Below, one piece after another: positions 38,405 to 51,394 of a stretch of 64,000 nucleotides of DNA (positions within the stretch are counted from its first letter, which is position 1; every line of letters starts with the position of its first letter). The notes beneath the pieces were generated by a model. The model searched no databases. It saw nothing but the letters and a program-made list of their open reading frames with translations, and was not told where the DNA came from. The position numbers were made by a program, and so were the translations under genes. Origin of the DNA: Mimachlamys varia (taxonomy: Eukaryota; Mollusca; Bivalvia; Pectinida; Pectinidae); NCBI GenBank assembly GCA_947623455.1, contig OX392534.1, positions 12,100,001 to 12,164,000 on the forward strand, in the 5' to 3' direction.

Positions 38405-39527
38405 CATCATCAATATCCAGGGGTTACGATCACCTACGCTCTCTACACTCTCGCGATGGATATCAAGGGGCTACGATCACCTACGCTCTCTACACCCTCG
38501 ATATCCAGGGGCTACGATCACCTACCACTCTACACCCTCGCGATGGATATCAAGGGGCGACGATCACCTACGCTCTCTACACCCTCGATATCCAGGGGCT
38601 ACGATCACCTACCACTCTACACTCTCGCGATGGATATCAAGGGGCTACGATCACCTACGCTCTATACACCCTCGATATCCAGGGGCTACGATCACCTACC
38701 ACTCTACACCCTCGCGATGGATATCAAGGGGCGACGATCACCTACGCACTCTACACCCTCGCGATGGATATCAAGGGGCTACGATCACCTACCACTCTAC
38801 ACCCTCGCGATGGATATCAAGGGGCTACGATCACCTACGCACTCTACACCCTCGATATCCAGGGGCTACGATCACCTACGCACTCTACACCCTCGATATC
38901 CAGGGGCTACGATCACCTACCACTCTACACCCTCGATATCCAGGGGCTACGATCACCTACCACTCTACACCCTCGCGATGGATATCAAGGGGCTACGATC
39001 ACCTACGCACTCTACACCCTCGATATCCAGGGGCGACGATCACCTACCACTCTACACCCTCGCGATGGATATCAAGGGGCTACGATCACCTACGCACTCT
39101 ACACCCTCGATATCCAGGGGTTACGATCACCTACGCTCTCTACACCCTCGATATCCAGGGGCTACGATCACCTACGCACTCTACACCCTCGATATCCAGG
39201 GGTTACGATCACCTACGCACTCTACACCCTCGATATCCAGGGGCTACGATCACCTACGCACTCTACACCCTCGATATCCAGGGGCTACGATCACCTATGC
39301 TATCTACACCCTCGATATCCATGGGCGACGATCACCTACGCTCTCTACACCCCTGGAATACCTTATGGAAAAATTGAAAGTTATGTGTACACCAACTTAG
39401 TCAATGAGGCAAGAAGACTGGTTTGATTCTTTGATGTATATCAAAAGATTATCGTGATCACATAACAGTAAAAATATTCCAGGGGCAAGATAGCTTAGAT
39501 GATGGTAACTCCTGGATATGGAGGATG
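38405..39527. mobile_element. TIR element carrying an internal satellite
   Basis: The left end CATCATCAATATCCAGGGGT and right end ACTCCTGGATATGGAGGATG are the terminal repeats of the family at 6399 and 43429. Perfect 9-bp TGATTTAAT duplications flank it (38396-38404 and 39528-39536). Interior sequence from 39350 onward (CACCCCTGGAATACCTTATG...) follows the relative at 43470. The 900 bp between are a tandem array built from the terminal sequence itself. No transposase. Confidence 0.9.
38409..39350 (+). repeat. TIR-derived satellite, about 22 units of 40-47 bp
   Basis: Two unit types alternate. The 40/41-bp type contains CTCGATATCCAGGGGCTACG. The 46/47-bp type contains CTCGCGATGGATATCAAGGG. 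Both contain ACGATCACCTACG and CTCTACACCC. About 22 copies of ACGATCACC are present. Long open frames across it are a by-product of the repeats. Confidence 0.95.
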
Positions 39528-39890
39528 TGATTTAATTTACCTGATTGGACTATGGTAGATAAAGGAAAACTATTTTTTTGTACTGATTTGATTTACCTGA
39601 TTAGTTTTATGGAAGATTTTGGAAAATCAAATTAATTATCAATATTGATTTGATTTATCTAAGTCGATTATTTTGATAAACCGATATATTTATTAATAGG
39701 ATCATACAAAAGATACAAACACTTACAATGTATGTATACCATGGTAAAGTAAATAAAACAACATGTTCTGGAAAATAAATGCAATGTATTTGATCGCTAG
39801 TAACATTTGTGTATATAAAACAATAGCTTGAAAAAAATAAAACATACGCCAACTCACGGAAAATGGATTTCAATTTAATTATAATGAAAA

Positions 39891-40140
39891 TATGCTGTAA
39901 ACGTACTTATTTTGGTGCACTTATATTTTAGCGAATAACCAAATTTAAACATATCAGCATTTATCTTAGCACCCAACCAAAATTGAAACAGCGCAATAAT
40001 GACTTGGCGAACTCACAATACCTGCTGTAAAAAGCAATATAAAGGACCTGTAATTAGCGCAATATTAATTCAGCAGAATGATTTAAGCCCAAAAATCGCT
40101 CAAATAAAATTACCGCTAAAATATGTACGTTTACAGTATA
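39891..40140. mobile_element. MITE with TATACTGTAAACGTAC ends
   Basis: Left end TATGCTGTAAACGTACTTAT and right end ATATGTACGTTTACAGTATA are inverted copies. The interior is rich in AGCGCAATA motifs. Confidence 0.75.
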
Positions 40141-40970
40141 TAAATACTAGGTATGGAATGTTTAAATGATTTTTGAATTTATAAGGAACTTTGATCCCTA
40201 CATATTTATACTGTACATGCTTGCATTTTACTATAAACTCCTTATATGAAGGTTCAAACTAGAGTGTATGAAAACAGAGACTTATTACAACATCTGATGT
40301 ACACATCTAAGAGAATTATACAGATGTACTTGTAAATGCCTAAAGTTCTGCTCATTTTAAGTGGCGTTTAACATGTAGCCGTCTCGTTTTCCTGAGTCCT
40401 AATTCATATATAGCTTTAATTTTGTTGGCGTTTGTCAAGCCTCCAGTGTGACACTGGTTTGGATTGGGTATTGACTCTTGATTACTGGTACACCACTGAC
40501 GCCATTGTCAAAATAGCTTAATTAAGAAATTAAAGAACAGCCTGCAGCATCCTCTGTATTATCCTAGCATGTGACATTGACAGTATGTTCCAACATAAAT
40601 ATCTGATGTCACCTTGTCATTTTATTCCATTTCTTAAACTATTTTTACAACGTATTATATTTTACAATAATTGTTCTAAAGTTTCACTTTAATAATGGGT
40701 AGCCATCTTGCATGCCATTTATTCTTTTCTCTCCAGACAGCCAATCACGTATACAATGTAATTGTCATGTGTCATATTTATAAGCAACATAAACAAACAA
40801 CATTAAATTGTTGCAGCATATCACCACATAAAAACAGGCAAAAAAGATACACAACTATTAAGTTTGTCTTTTTGGTTAATTCAAGATGAAAATACAAATG
40901 CTGTTTTTGAAGACATATATATACATGTAAACTGTAAAGTTGAAAAGATGGACGGACATGAGAGACAAGT
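40141..40970. other. No supported gene
   Basis: AT-rich, with nothing recognisable. Confidence 0.35.
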
Positions 40971-40973
40971 GAC

Positions 40974-41435
40974 AGACATTTCTGTCAACAGTTGAATTGT
41001 TGGCTGTGACATATAATGTCAACAGTTGAATTGTTGGTTGTGATATATCTGTCAACAGTTGAATTGTTGGTTGTGATATATCTGTCAACAGTTGAATTGT
41101 TGTTGGCTGTGACATATAATGTCAACTGGTGAATTGTTGGCTGTGACAATTCTACCAACAGTTCAATTGTTGGCTGTGGCAATCTGTCAACAGTTCAATT
41201 GTTGGCTGTGGCAATCTGTCAACAGTTCAATTGTTGGCTGTGGCAATCTGTCAACAGTTCAATTGTTGGCTGTGACAATTCTGTCAACAGTTCAATTGTT
41301 GGCTGTGGCAATCTGTCAACAGTTCAATTGTTGTTGGCTGTGACATATAATGTCAACAGTTGAATTGTTGGCTATGGCAATCTGCCAACAGTTGAATTGT
41401 TGGCTTTGGCAATTCTGTCCACAGTTCAATTCATG
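40974..41435 (+). repeat. Satellite F, about 33-bp units
   Basis: About 14 units of GTCAACAGTT(G/C)AATTGTTGGCTGTG plus a variable ACATATAAT, ACAATTCT or GCAATCT spacer. Confidence 0.9.
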
Positions 41436-41589
41436 CTGTGAATAGATGTTCACAGTTTAGATTAAGGAAATGTACAGATACACTACATCTATTCGAATGG
41501 TAGATAGCTATGCCTCAGCATAAAGTTGACTGTTTACAGCATATGTATATGCAATTCATATGTAGACAGCTGCACCAAGGCATAAATGA

Positions 41590-42640
41590 TAAAATTATGT
41601 CACAGCCAAAGATTCAACTGAAGACTATTATACCTCAGCAATATTCAGCATAAATGCAACTGTATGGAACTATGCCTCAGCATAATTCAACTGTAGACAG
41701 CTATGCCTCAGCATAATTCAACTGTAGACAGCTATGCCTCAGCATAAATTCAACTGTAGACATTTATGCCTCAGCATAAATTCAACTGTAGACAGCTATG
41801 CCTCAGCATAAATTCAACTGTAGACAACTATGCCTCAGATAGATTTAACTGTAGACAGCTATGCCTCAGCATTAATTCAACTGTAGACATTTATGCCTCA
41901 GATATATTCAACTGTAGACACTTATGACTGAAATAAATTCAACTGTAAACAACTATACCTCTGATAAATTCAACTGTAGACAGTTATGCCTCAGCATAAA
42001 TTCAACTGTTGACAGCTATGCCTCAGCATAAATTCAACTGTAGACATTTATGCCTCAGATAAATTCAACTGTAGACAGCTATGCCTCAGCATTAATTCAA
42101 CTGTAGACATTTATGCCTCAGATATATTCAACTGTAGACACTTATGACTGAAATAAATTCAACTGTAAACAACTATACCTCTGATAAATTCAACTGTAGA
42201 CAACTATACTTCAGATAAATTCAGCTGTAGACATTTATGCCTCAGATAAATTCAACTGTAGACAGCTATGCCTCAGATAAATTCAACTGTAGACAGCTAT
42301 GCCTCAGCATAAATTCAACTGTAGACATTTATGCCTCAGATAAATTCAACTGTAGACAGCTATGCCTCAGATAAATTCAACTGTAGACATTTATGCCTCA
42401 GATAAATTCAACTGTAGACATTTATGCCTCAGATAAATTCAACTGTAGACAGCTATGCCTCAGCATAAATTCAACTGTAAACATTTATGCCTCAGATAAA
42501 TTCAACTGTATAGAACTATGCCTCAGATAAATTCAACTGTAGACAGCTATGTGACAGTATAAATTCAACTGTTGACAGCTATATCTCAGCATAGATTCAA
42601 CTGTAGACGCTACATGTTTACCTCAGCATAAATTCAATAC
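41590..42640 (+). repeat. Satellite G, about 30-32-bp units
   Basis: About 33 units of AAATTCAACTGTAGACAGCT followed by ATGCCTCAGCAT or ATGCCTCAGAT. The core AATTCAACTGTTGAC in some units is the reverse complement of the satellite F core. Confidence 0.9.
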
Positions 42641-42929
42641 TTCAGAAAAACAAAGGAAACAACTTCTATCCAGTTTATCTCATTACAGAAGCTATGGGTG
42701 CTTCCTGTAAATCTCAAAAAGAAATGCTGTATCATGAAACAGATAAAATCAAACATAAAACGTAGTGACATTATTATGCTGTGTTTCATACTAATAATTT
42801 AATCATAATAATTGAAATAAATGAATAAACAAAATTCTATTAGAAACCATGGTAATTTCAAGAATTTAAGCCTTGTACAACCCTGTTCATACTTTCAGTT
42901 TCAGAAATTAATTTAGACTAGTACAAATA

Positions 42930-43345
42930 AACAAGATGCCTATGGGCCTTAAAGGCCATATAAAGACCTATATAATATTTTGTTGGTTATTGCAAAGTTG
43001 TATAAAGATCTTAAAATATTTTTCTTTGGTAGCCCTTCATCCCAGCATGATACAGGCCAAATATCAGTACCCTAGGCATTTTAGTTAATAATAAGAAGTT
43101 GCTTGAAAATTAATATTTTTGACCTGACCCCTGTGACTTTGAGAGTAGGCCAAGGTCATTCATTTGAACAAATTTGGTAGCCTTTCAGCCCAGTATGCTA
43201 AATGCATAAAATCAGCGCCCTGGGCCTTCCATTATTAAGAAGTTACTTCAAGGAAAAGTGAAGGATGAGGCACAGTGAATAACTGAAGACAATGGATGAA
43301 GCATGATGGCTTTAGGTCATCATGATCCTTCAAGGAAGATGACCT
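42930..43345 (+). repeat. Interspersed repeat with TGACCCCTGTGAC motif
   Basis: GATGCCTATGGGCCTTAAAG starts it. Two related sub-blocks around GGTAGCC(C/T)TTCA(T/G)CCCAG follow. It resembles a common mollusc repeat. Confidence 0.55.
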
Positions 43346-43428
43346 AAAATCAAATTAAACTATATACCTAACATATGTTGAATAAATTCAGGCACATATG
43401 AAACCATTCGTGTACTCAAGTAAGGATT

Positions 43429-43763
43429 CATCCTCAATATCCAGGGATAACAATAACCTACGCTCTCTACACCCCTTGAATATGTCATGACAAAGCTGAA
43501 AGCTCTGTTTGTGTCACCTTATTGATGAGGCAAGATGAACATCGACCCTTTGATGTACATCAAAAGAATATCGTGGTCACATAATGGTAAACATTGACAT
43601 GCTCTGATGTCCGTTGCGGCTCCTTTGTGATCATCAAAGGACAGGCATATGCAGCCTAGCGATTGGTCAGGATCTTTTACCTGAGCGTGCCTTCAGATTT
43701 GCCATGACATATTCCAGGGGTGTTGAGAACATATGTGATTGCAACCCCTGGACATCGAGGATG
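43429..43763. mobile_element. Compact TIR element of the CATCCTCG family
   Basis: A 335-bp element with about 75-bp inverted ends (CATCCTCAATATCCAGGG / CCCCTGGACATCGAGGATG). It is flanked by GTAAGGATT and GTGAGGATT, an 8/9-matching 9-bp target duplication. No coding. Confidence 0.9.
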
Positions 43764-44070
43764 GTGAGGATTTTGCGTTAAAACCAATATTTTGGTTATC
43801 CATTTAGATCCTCTGACATGATCAAAAGCGTACATGAAAGCCTTTAAAATGGTATTCTGTTTTACTTCTTTTTAAGAATTCCTCTTAATCACTGGATACT
43901 TTTCACATGAGTGTGAGCGTAGAAATGGCTTGATAAATAATGACCCAAAAGAGTAGTCTGCTTTTGACAAATACTAGGTACATTTAATATGGAATCTCTG
44001 TCCCTTCCCCCTTTATCTAGCCCCCACCCTCAACTCACCAATGGTTGATAACAAAATGTGCTTAATCAAC

Positions 44071-44299
44071 CTGGGCCCAGTTGTTCAAAGGGTGATTAAC
44101 TTAATCACTATTTAACGACATTTTACTGTAAATATACAAGTTACAATCTCAGAATTTTGGATGTAAATTCACTTAATTAGGTATTTGATATCTGCTAAGT
44201 TGTAATGAAATTTATGGTTTTATTTCAAAGTTAAAGGAAAATTAAAATTTGAACTAGTCACTGATTAAGCTAATCATCTTTTGAACAACTTGGCCCAGA
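44071..44299. mobile_element. MITE with CTGGGCC(C/A)AGTTGTTCAAA ends
   Basis: A 229-bp element with about 37-bp inverted ends, left CTGGGCCCAGTTGTTCAAAG and right the complement of CTGGGCCAAGTTGTTCAAAA. It lies in the likely 3' UTR of TMEM168. Confidence 0.85.
44219..44224 (-). terminator. Candidate poly(A) signal AATAAA for TMEM168
   Basis: TTTATT on the plus strand. It is the first canonical hexamer downstream of the stop codon, about 545 bp away, and lies inside the MITE at 44071-44299. Confidence 0.45.
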
Positions 44300-44767
44300 T
44301 GTGTGGGCGAAAATTTGCAGAGGAGATGAAAAATAATAGCCTGGAATGCATCTGGAATATTACCAGGTAAGTACAATCTGTAACCCTGTGTCTCCTGTCA
44401 GAAAAGTAGGGTTGTATAAGTAACTACTAGTATATTGCAATGAACAATGTTTTTTTGAAAGTTTACAATGAAGTTAAAAAGACAGCCCAGAAGATTCCAG
44501 CAAATTTCCCTTATTTCATCAAAGACATGTAACTAAAAAATGAACCCAATACAACATTATCATTTCTGACTGACAGCAAAATCAAATTCCATATAATTAT
44601 ATACATGCATATATATCCAATATGCAAAACTTTAAAGTAACAGCACCCATTCATTTAGCTGCAACTTGGTACCCCACTGTAATATTTGTCCAATATTAAT
44701 TATCCCATGAAAATCTGCACAAAGCTGTTAAAACTGACATATTCTGTTGTCAATGTAGGTATATTCA

Positions 44768-47700
44768 TCATGACTGGACTAGTTTGAATCCGTGTTTCGT
44801 ATCGACCTCTTTCGGAGGAAGCCACCTCATTCGTTTTCGCTTCATGCATCGCAGGACAATATCACAGCAAAAGCAGAGTGACACACCGTGACAGGGAACC
44901 CCACGATAATTCACTACTTGTACGAGAGGCTTCACAAGTTTGGGAAAACTAGAATCACAGTGATCGGCTATGTCTCTCTCTGTCGGCATGTGGAATGTGA
45001 AATCTGTCCAGTGCTTAGACACACCATATATGGCAAGAGTTGTCCGCTCTTTGTCCCTCCAATCCTGTTCAATGACTGCATCCATGTTGTAATGCACCCA
45101 GTCCTCAGAGAATGATCCTGCTGGAGGTTTTTCTCCTTGTTCCAAATCCTCCTGACGGAATTTATAGCGACAAGTTTGGACAGCAACAAAGTCATCGCGA
45201 ATGTACCGCACCTCCTTGGCCCAGTGGTATGAGTGAAGGGAGTCTAGAACCAGGATCAGACGTGCTCCAGAGTTGAGGTTTTTCTCTGTCCACCATTCAA
45301 GAAGAGTGTCCAGCTTTAGATTCTTGTTGTCTGTATTCCAAAAATTCCACAATTATCATAAATATTTTACATTTGAATGAAATTGAAACCCAGTCTAACA
45401 TCATGGTCTATTAGAATCTTCTTAAGTTAGGTTTTATGGGGGCTTCACCTAGTCTATTACTTAGAAGATTTAATTTTCCCAAAATATATCCTATTAAGGA
45501 ACTTGGCAAGAACTGGAAAGTTTTCTCAAAGAGTTTATGCGAGGTAATCAAAAATATGTTACACTGTATTTTATGAAGTACATCTTTCTAACTTGAAATT
45601 TAGTTTTTGACAGTATGCATTTGAAATGTCAAACTAAAATGAATACTATTTTCCAACAAAATATCTTATTTGATACTGCATATTGGACGATTTCATCCTA
45701 TTTTACTGACGTTCATGGGATATAATTATAAACCTGCATACTGTTACCAGTCTTGAAACAAATTTTATGAACAAATGTACACATGTGCAAATTCTAATTT
45801 TGCTGCATAAATTCATTTGTATTTGATGCATGTTATACAGTGTAAACGTCTTTCAATTCATAACTTAAAAGCATTCATAGACACTTAACCCATTCTCAAA
45901 TGCAGCTTTCAAAATAATACCAAATTTGTGTGAATTAGAATTTAAAATTATGATAGAATAGGACTTTTTACCTGCCAAAGCCCAGTCTCCCGTGTCATAC
46001 ACGTCTCCACTGTAGTACAACAGATAGGTATCGTAACGAGGCCCATTCTCCCCCAGACAGCACCGACCAAAGAAGGCCTTCACCTTTGACTGTAGGAACT
46101 CTTCACTCATTCCACTGCTGGAGAAGTCCGTACCAAAGTTGTTTATCATATGGAAATCGAAGAACTGACATATTTTGTTAAGGGTAGCCATAGCATAAGA
46201 TCCCATGTCCTGGACGCTGCTTGGAGCATACAATTTAACTCCAGCTCCTGGTCTATAAAAAAACAACAATTTTGATTTAAAAGTCATATTTCAAATGCTT
46301 TGTCACATTAGTGCAATGATGGCTAATGATATAACTGAAAACAAATTGAGATTGAAACAAAGCTGGAGAAATAACAACAAAAATTGATACTTTTTACCAC
46401 TGAAACGATAACAAATTTAACACGCAAAAATTGTACCGCTTCATAAAATACATCTGCATCAGTTATAATTGAGAATTGAAAGTTATTTCAGCTGAACATG
46501 TCTCAAAAGCTGGAGTAGTCTCCCTTCCATTGTAATATGACTTTGTTATAATTTTGCCTGTCATTCTATAAGAGTGAACTAAAATTTAAAACTTGGTTAT
46601 AACTTTCCCTGTTAAGTATTACATCTTATAATGCTCAATATTTTCATAGGCCTGTATATTAGGTCTACATATTCTTATGCTAGGTACATTTAAAAGATAT
46701 AAATCCTGCATGGCTAATGTAAATGATAATTATATTTGCAATGAAAAGATGCTGTTAGTATCAGTTTGACTCCTATAGTCTTATTTCTCATTTCCAGCAA
46801 AAAAAAATCCAATAACTGCATAATTCTGTAAATGCATGACATTCTATTTTTATGGAACATTTTTTCTAACAAAAAAAAAAACAAGTAACTTTCAGAAATA
46901 ATAACATTTGTTCACAATGTTACAACATTTGGGCCTGATATAATCAACTTTCCATTTTACTTCTTGAACAGTGTTGAAACATTTCAAATTCCATGGAACC
47001 TAGATATAGGAATTCCCAATTCCATGAACCCTGGATATAGGAATTCCCTATTCCATTGACCCTGCAGGATATACATGTAGGAATTTCATATTCCACGGAA
47101 CATGGATACATGTATACTAGGAATTCCCTTTTCCATTGACCCTGGATACAGGAATTTCCTAACCCATAGACCCTAAATACTTGATATATATGAATTCCCA
47201 ATTCCATGGACCCTGGATATAGAAATTCCATGGACCCTGGATATAGGAATTCCCAGTTCCATTGGCCCTAGATAAAAGAAAAACGGTTCAAGGAAAATCA
47301 CCAGTAATTAGTTTTCAGTACCTTACTTGGCACAATATAATACTGACCTTTGACCTGACACTGGACTGATGATTGCATATCCAATGGCTGTTCCTCCTAG
47401 AGAATCTCCAAGTTCTCTAAACAGACTCAACGTCACACACTCCAGTGGAAGGACTACAAACAGCAGAGCCTGGCTGTAACCTGTCCGAGTGGTCCATCCA
47501 AGGCCTAGCAACACCAGGGTCGTAACCATGGTAACACAGATAAGACGGACTGACACAAGGCTGAAGTGACGGACCCCTTTTGAGGACATTATCCTGTTTA
47601 GACTTCTACGTTCATCAGACATACTTTTGTACACATTGTTGCATTCTGTAACCTTACTCATTAGTTTCCAGCAGGATATTATGTAAATTATGTGGAAACA

Positions 47701-48552
47701 CAGCCATATTAGTGAAAAAACAGCAAATATTGGTACGACAACATACCACTCCTTATGGGAAGTTATCTGTTTTCCTATAAACACTGCAAGTGTTACATTT
47801 ATAATAAACATAAAAAATACAGAAAGATGTCTAAACAGCCTTGAATAATTAAAGAATGTCTGCCATCGCTCCAGTGTTGTCAGATCTGAGAAATAAAGGT
47901 CTACAATGGGCGCACATGCCTGCCTACCTACAAAGCATATCAGTCCATATATGTTTACATCAAGCTTTTCATCCCAGAAAAACACCATAGCTACCACAAT
48001 CATTCCAATGAAGCTAGCTAGTCCAAATATGGACTTAAGTCGTATGGCCATCATATGGCAGATGACAGAAATGATAAAAATGGCGATAGGGATGGCATGT
48101 TGTCCCGTGAGAAGTGTTGCCACTGATAAACCTAGGCACTCTAATAGTTCTGTCGACTCACAAAGCTTTGCCTCGTGTTTGATAAGTCTCATAACTCGTT
48201 GAGTGATCGTCCAAAAGCAGGACACAGCGAGGCTGGTCAAGAACAGAATATTCATCACTTCTTGTGTAACAATGTACTCAATTTCCTTCTGCTCGGTAGA
48301 GAAGACGATCACACCTAAAATACAACCAAGCCATATATGTAAGATTGCACGTCCAAGTGACTCGAAATTGAAGTAATACTGGCAAGCGCAGGACAATCCG
48401 AATACAAAGAGTCCGAGTATGGCGACAACAAGCACGACAGTATTCTGACTATACTGCCACTGGGTGTACAGTCCTAGGGCTAGTGCTGCCACCAAAATGA
48501 TGTGGGGGAGATAACCCAGGTAGTTAGTCAGCCGCAGATCTTTTACCTTCAT
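44768..48552 (-). CDS. TMEM168: Transmembrane protein 168, complete three-exon gene
   Basis: Coding exons are 48552-47348, 46252-45972 and 45330-44768. The donor GTCAGT and acceptor TTTTTTTATAG close intron 1 in phase 2. The donor GTAAAAAG and acceptor GGAATACAG close intron 2 in phase 1. The product is 682 residues (the human protein is about 697). Exon 1 encodes an N-terminal LTNYLGYLP segment and about ten hydrophobic helices, with diagnostic RIMSSKGVRHF and LGGTAIGYAI segments. Exons 2-3 encode the conserved soluble C-terminal domain, including GPRYDTYLLYYSG, DWALA, LKLDTLLEWW, YGVSKHWTDFTFH and a KHGFKLVQS end. This motif order matches vertebrate TMEM168 closely. It is a poorly understood multi-pass membrane protein reported at the nuclear membrane. 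The start at 48552 has a favourable GCCATCATGA context, with a TTTATTTCAG acceptor at 48601 indicating an upstream 5' UTR exon. Intron 1 carries a degenerate tandem repeat. Confidence 0.95.
46980..47275 (+). repeat. Degenerate tandem repeat in TMEM168 intron 1
   Basis: About seven copies of GGATATAGGAATTCCCA followed by TTCCAT(G/T)GACCCT, with variable spacing of about 37-55 bp. Confidence 0.8.
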
Positions 48553-48600
48553 GATGGCGGCTGTTTATTATATTCAGACAGAAAAATTTCAGCTCTGATC

Positions 48601-51394
48601 TGAAATAAACAGAAAAAACTTATTAGAATTGCAAAACAGAAAACGGACCAAATTCTATACTTAATCAATTCAGTCAAACTGGTCTATAAAGGACACCGAA
48701 GGGGCATAGCAAAAGTGTCCTTTTATAATATTCAGGTGTCCTTTATACAGTGGTCAATCAAAAGTTAGTGTCCTTTATATATAGGTTTCTTTTATAGTTA
48801 TACAGAAGTCAATCAAAAAGTACACATATGTCCTTCACAGACATGTTATTCTCAGACAAATAATATTTTGTTGTAACGTTTCTCTGATCATAATTTAATC
48901 AATCGAGAAAAGGAGACTGCTGAAGAGATTGAATATCTTCCTAGTCACTACATGGAGATCTGATAATACTGTAAATGTAAAATCATTCATCTCTTCCTAC
49001 ATACTTCTTTATATCTTATAAACAGCTACAATGTAAGGTCATTTAAAGACACTGACAGCCTCTACATGTATGCAATGTGTTGAGTATATAAATTTGGGAA
49101 GCTGTAGTATGTTTGTATATTAAAAATTATTACAATATATAAGCCTGGGCCCCTTTGCATTTGTTTAGTAGTGTATTCCATTTATTGGAATTAACACTCC
49201 AAATGTGCTAACTTGGAACTGGTAAATGGAACAGAATGTTTCGAATTCTGTTCCTGCGGGTGAAAATCTTAGAATCAGAAAGGAAACAGAAACAACTTTT
49301 CCGGAAATAACCAAAACCGTTCATTTCAACACAATGCAAGTAGTTGCTTTTATTTACAAATTTTACAGGCTGTGATGCCACTATAGGAGTCGGTAATGAT
49401 ATATTTTACTGATGAAATGCAGTCTGTTTGGTTACAGTTATATCTATTAACAATTTATTTAACATCCGAAACGAAAACATTTCATTGGCCGCCATATTGG
49501 ATCCAACTTAAACCCTCAAATAAGATGTCCCAGATGAACCGGTTCATTCCTGTGGAACAACGCATTCCATTAAGCGTAACATCTGGTTCGTCCTGGAACA
49601 ACTAGATTGTTCCGCGAAATGGAACATGCTATAGATCTTGGGCCAGTTTACAAGTGCTTCCATACTTAATTTTTCGTTTACTTAGTTCAAAGGTCACAAT
49701 GTTGGTCACTGCATGTACAGTGACCTTCGATTCTTTTGATACATAACATACCGAGGAGAACTCATACTCCAAGTACAATTGTGTATTACATGAAAAGCCA
49801 AGACAAGATAACGGAAAGATGGACACAATTCAAAACTACCGTCCCCTCCAGTTCTCAGAGGACTCATAAATAAGGGTGTGACTGTAATAATCATGTAAAT
49901 AGGAAGAAATCAAACACCTCTTATAAATCAGCGTCAACATGATTCAGGTACATGTACATGTACCTGTACAGTTTCCAGTCTCTGGGTCCTTTACATGTAG
50001 TTCACAGCGTTACAGGCTTGAGATTAAGAACAATTTAAAATCTGGGATAAGTTCCACCGCACTTAAATAGCGGCATTCTGACTTACATTTGTATCCCCGA
50101 TTTATACATGTTTTATCTTGTTATTCATGATCATGACCACTTGTTTACAAGTGAGCAAGCCAATATTCATTCGACAGCTTCGTTTTCTTCAGCAGCTTAC
50201 AGTATAATACATAATGTATATTTAGTACAGCATTGAATTAAATACGAAAATCAAAGTGATCGTACTCGGCGTGACACAAACAAAAACAGGCAACACCATG
50301 TAACAGACGAAACTAACAAAGCGACCTTTAGTAGAGTCACATTTTCGGTAGGCATTGGCTGAATATTAAACATCATAAAGGCCTCATTGTCATTACAAGT
50401 AATTATTATTGAGATATGTTAGTTACTATGCACCTTCAGTCGTATTTTCTTCCGCACTACATGATGATGTCGTCGTTGTCAATAGTTTGGGAATCCCCTT
50501 TTTCATGCTTCAGATTTACCGGTCTCCACTTCCGGAATTCCTCACTGTACTAAAAATAGATCAACAATTTAGACGTACTGTACATATGGTTTACGACTTT
50601 TACACGAAACAGAGCTCTGTTAAAATAAAACAGAAAGAATCAACTATTTTAACAGGGTGATATAGGCTTTCAAATGTAGGTTAAAGAACTATTTTTATTA
50701 TCAAATCCTATTTTTTTTATTTAGTTTAATATATGTAAAGAGTATACTTTCTGATCATTGATTAATTACCTGTACCACGGACTTAGATAGCATCTAAGTC
50801 CGTGCCTGTACCAGGGACGTACATGTATATATACGTACAGTGAGACATGTTTATAATTATAAGTTACACGGAAACACAAATGACGAAGGAACTAAGTGTA
50901 TATGATACATTGTGTTTAATACATTATAAGTAACACGGAAACACAAATGACGAAGGAAGACAATTTACATGGGATATACATGAACGTCCCTGCCTGTACG
51001 TCTCTGCTCTAATTTGAAATAATTTACTTTTCATCTTAAATTTCCATCATCATAATGTTATTAAAACATCATGTCAGAATGAGCTCATTCCGTATATTGC
51101 CTGGAATACATTTATACAATGTATCTGTAGAAATAGATCTGTTAGCGTTTTTAGAGTTCAAAAGTTTTCCGCAATCATTTAGGCCAAGAGCGCTATAGCC
51201 ACTGTACAGTGTTCGATCACTGAATTATTCTATGATCACAAAGATCGACCGGTATCCGGGGATAGAGGGTAATCGGGAGTACACCGCTGGTACATGTATT
51301 TGCCATTTTTCCGACATCGGACAACACCAGTCAAAAAATTTGTCATACATTATTCACATAAATTTAAATGGCACCGTCCGGAGGCCATGCGGAG
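48601..51394. other. Upstream region of TMEM168, no gene seen
   Basis: It should contain the promoter and 5' UTR exon of TMEM168, which I cannot place. Repeated GTGTCCTTTATA motifs occur at 48690-48800. A 32-bp direct duplication (AACACGGAAACACAAATGAC...) occurs near 50862 and 50927. A hairpin GGACTTAGAT...ATCTAAGTCC lies at 50780-50805. Confidence 0.4.

Noticed and set aside
38456..39426. Two long overlapping plus-strand open frames (314 and 220 codons)
   Set aside because: They run only over the tandem satellite and repeat the same short peptide in shifting frames. There are no start context, domains or splice sites.
40876..41343. Open frames over satellite F
   Set aside because: Repeat-driven low-complexity peptides on both strands.
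47906..48202. 98-codon plus-strand open frame
   Set aside because: Antisense shadow of TMEM168 exon 1.
49146..49645. TIR element bounded by GGGCCC...GGGCC with many GGAACA motifs
   Set aside because: End similarity is only about six bases and no target duplication is visible.
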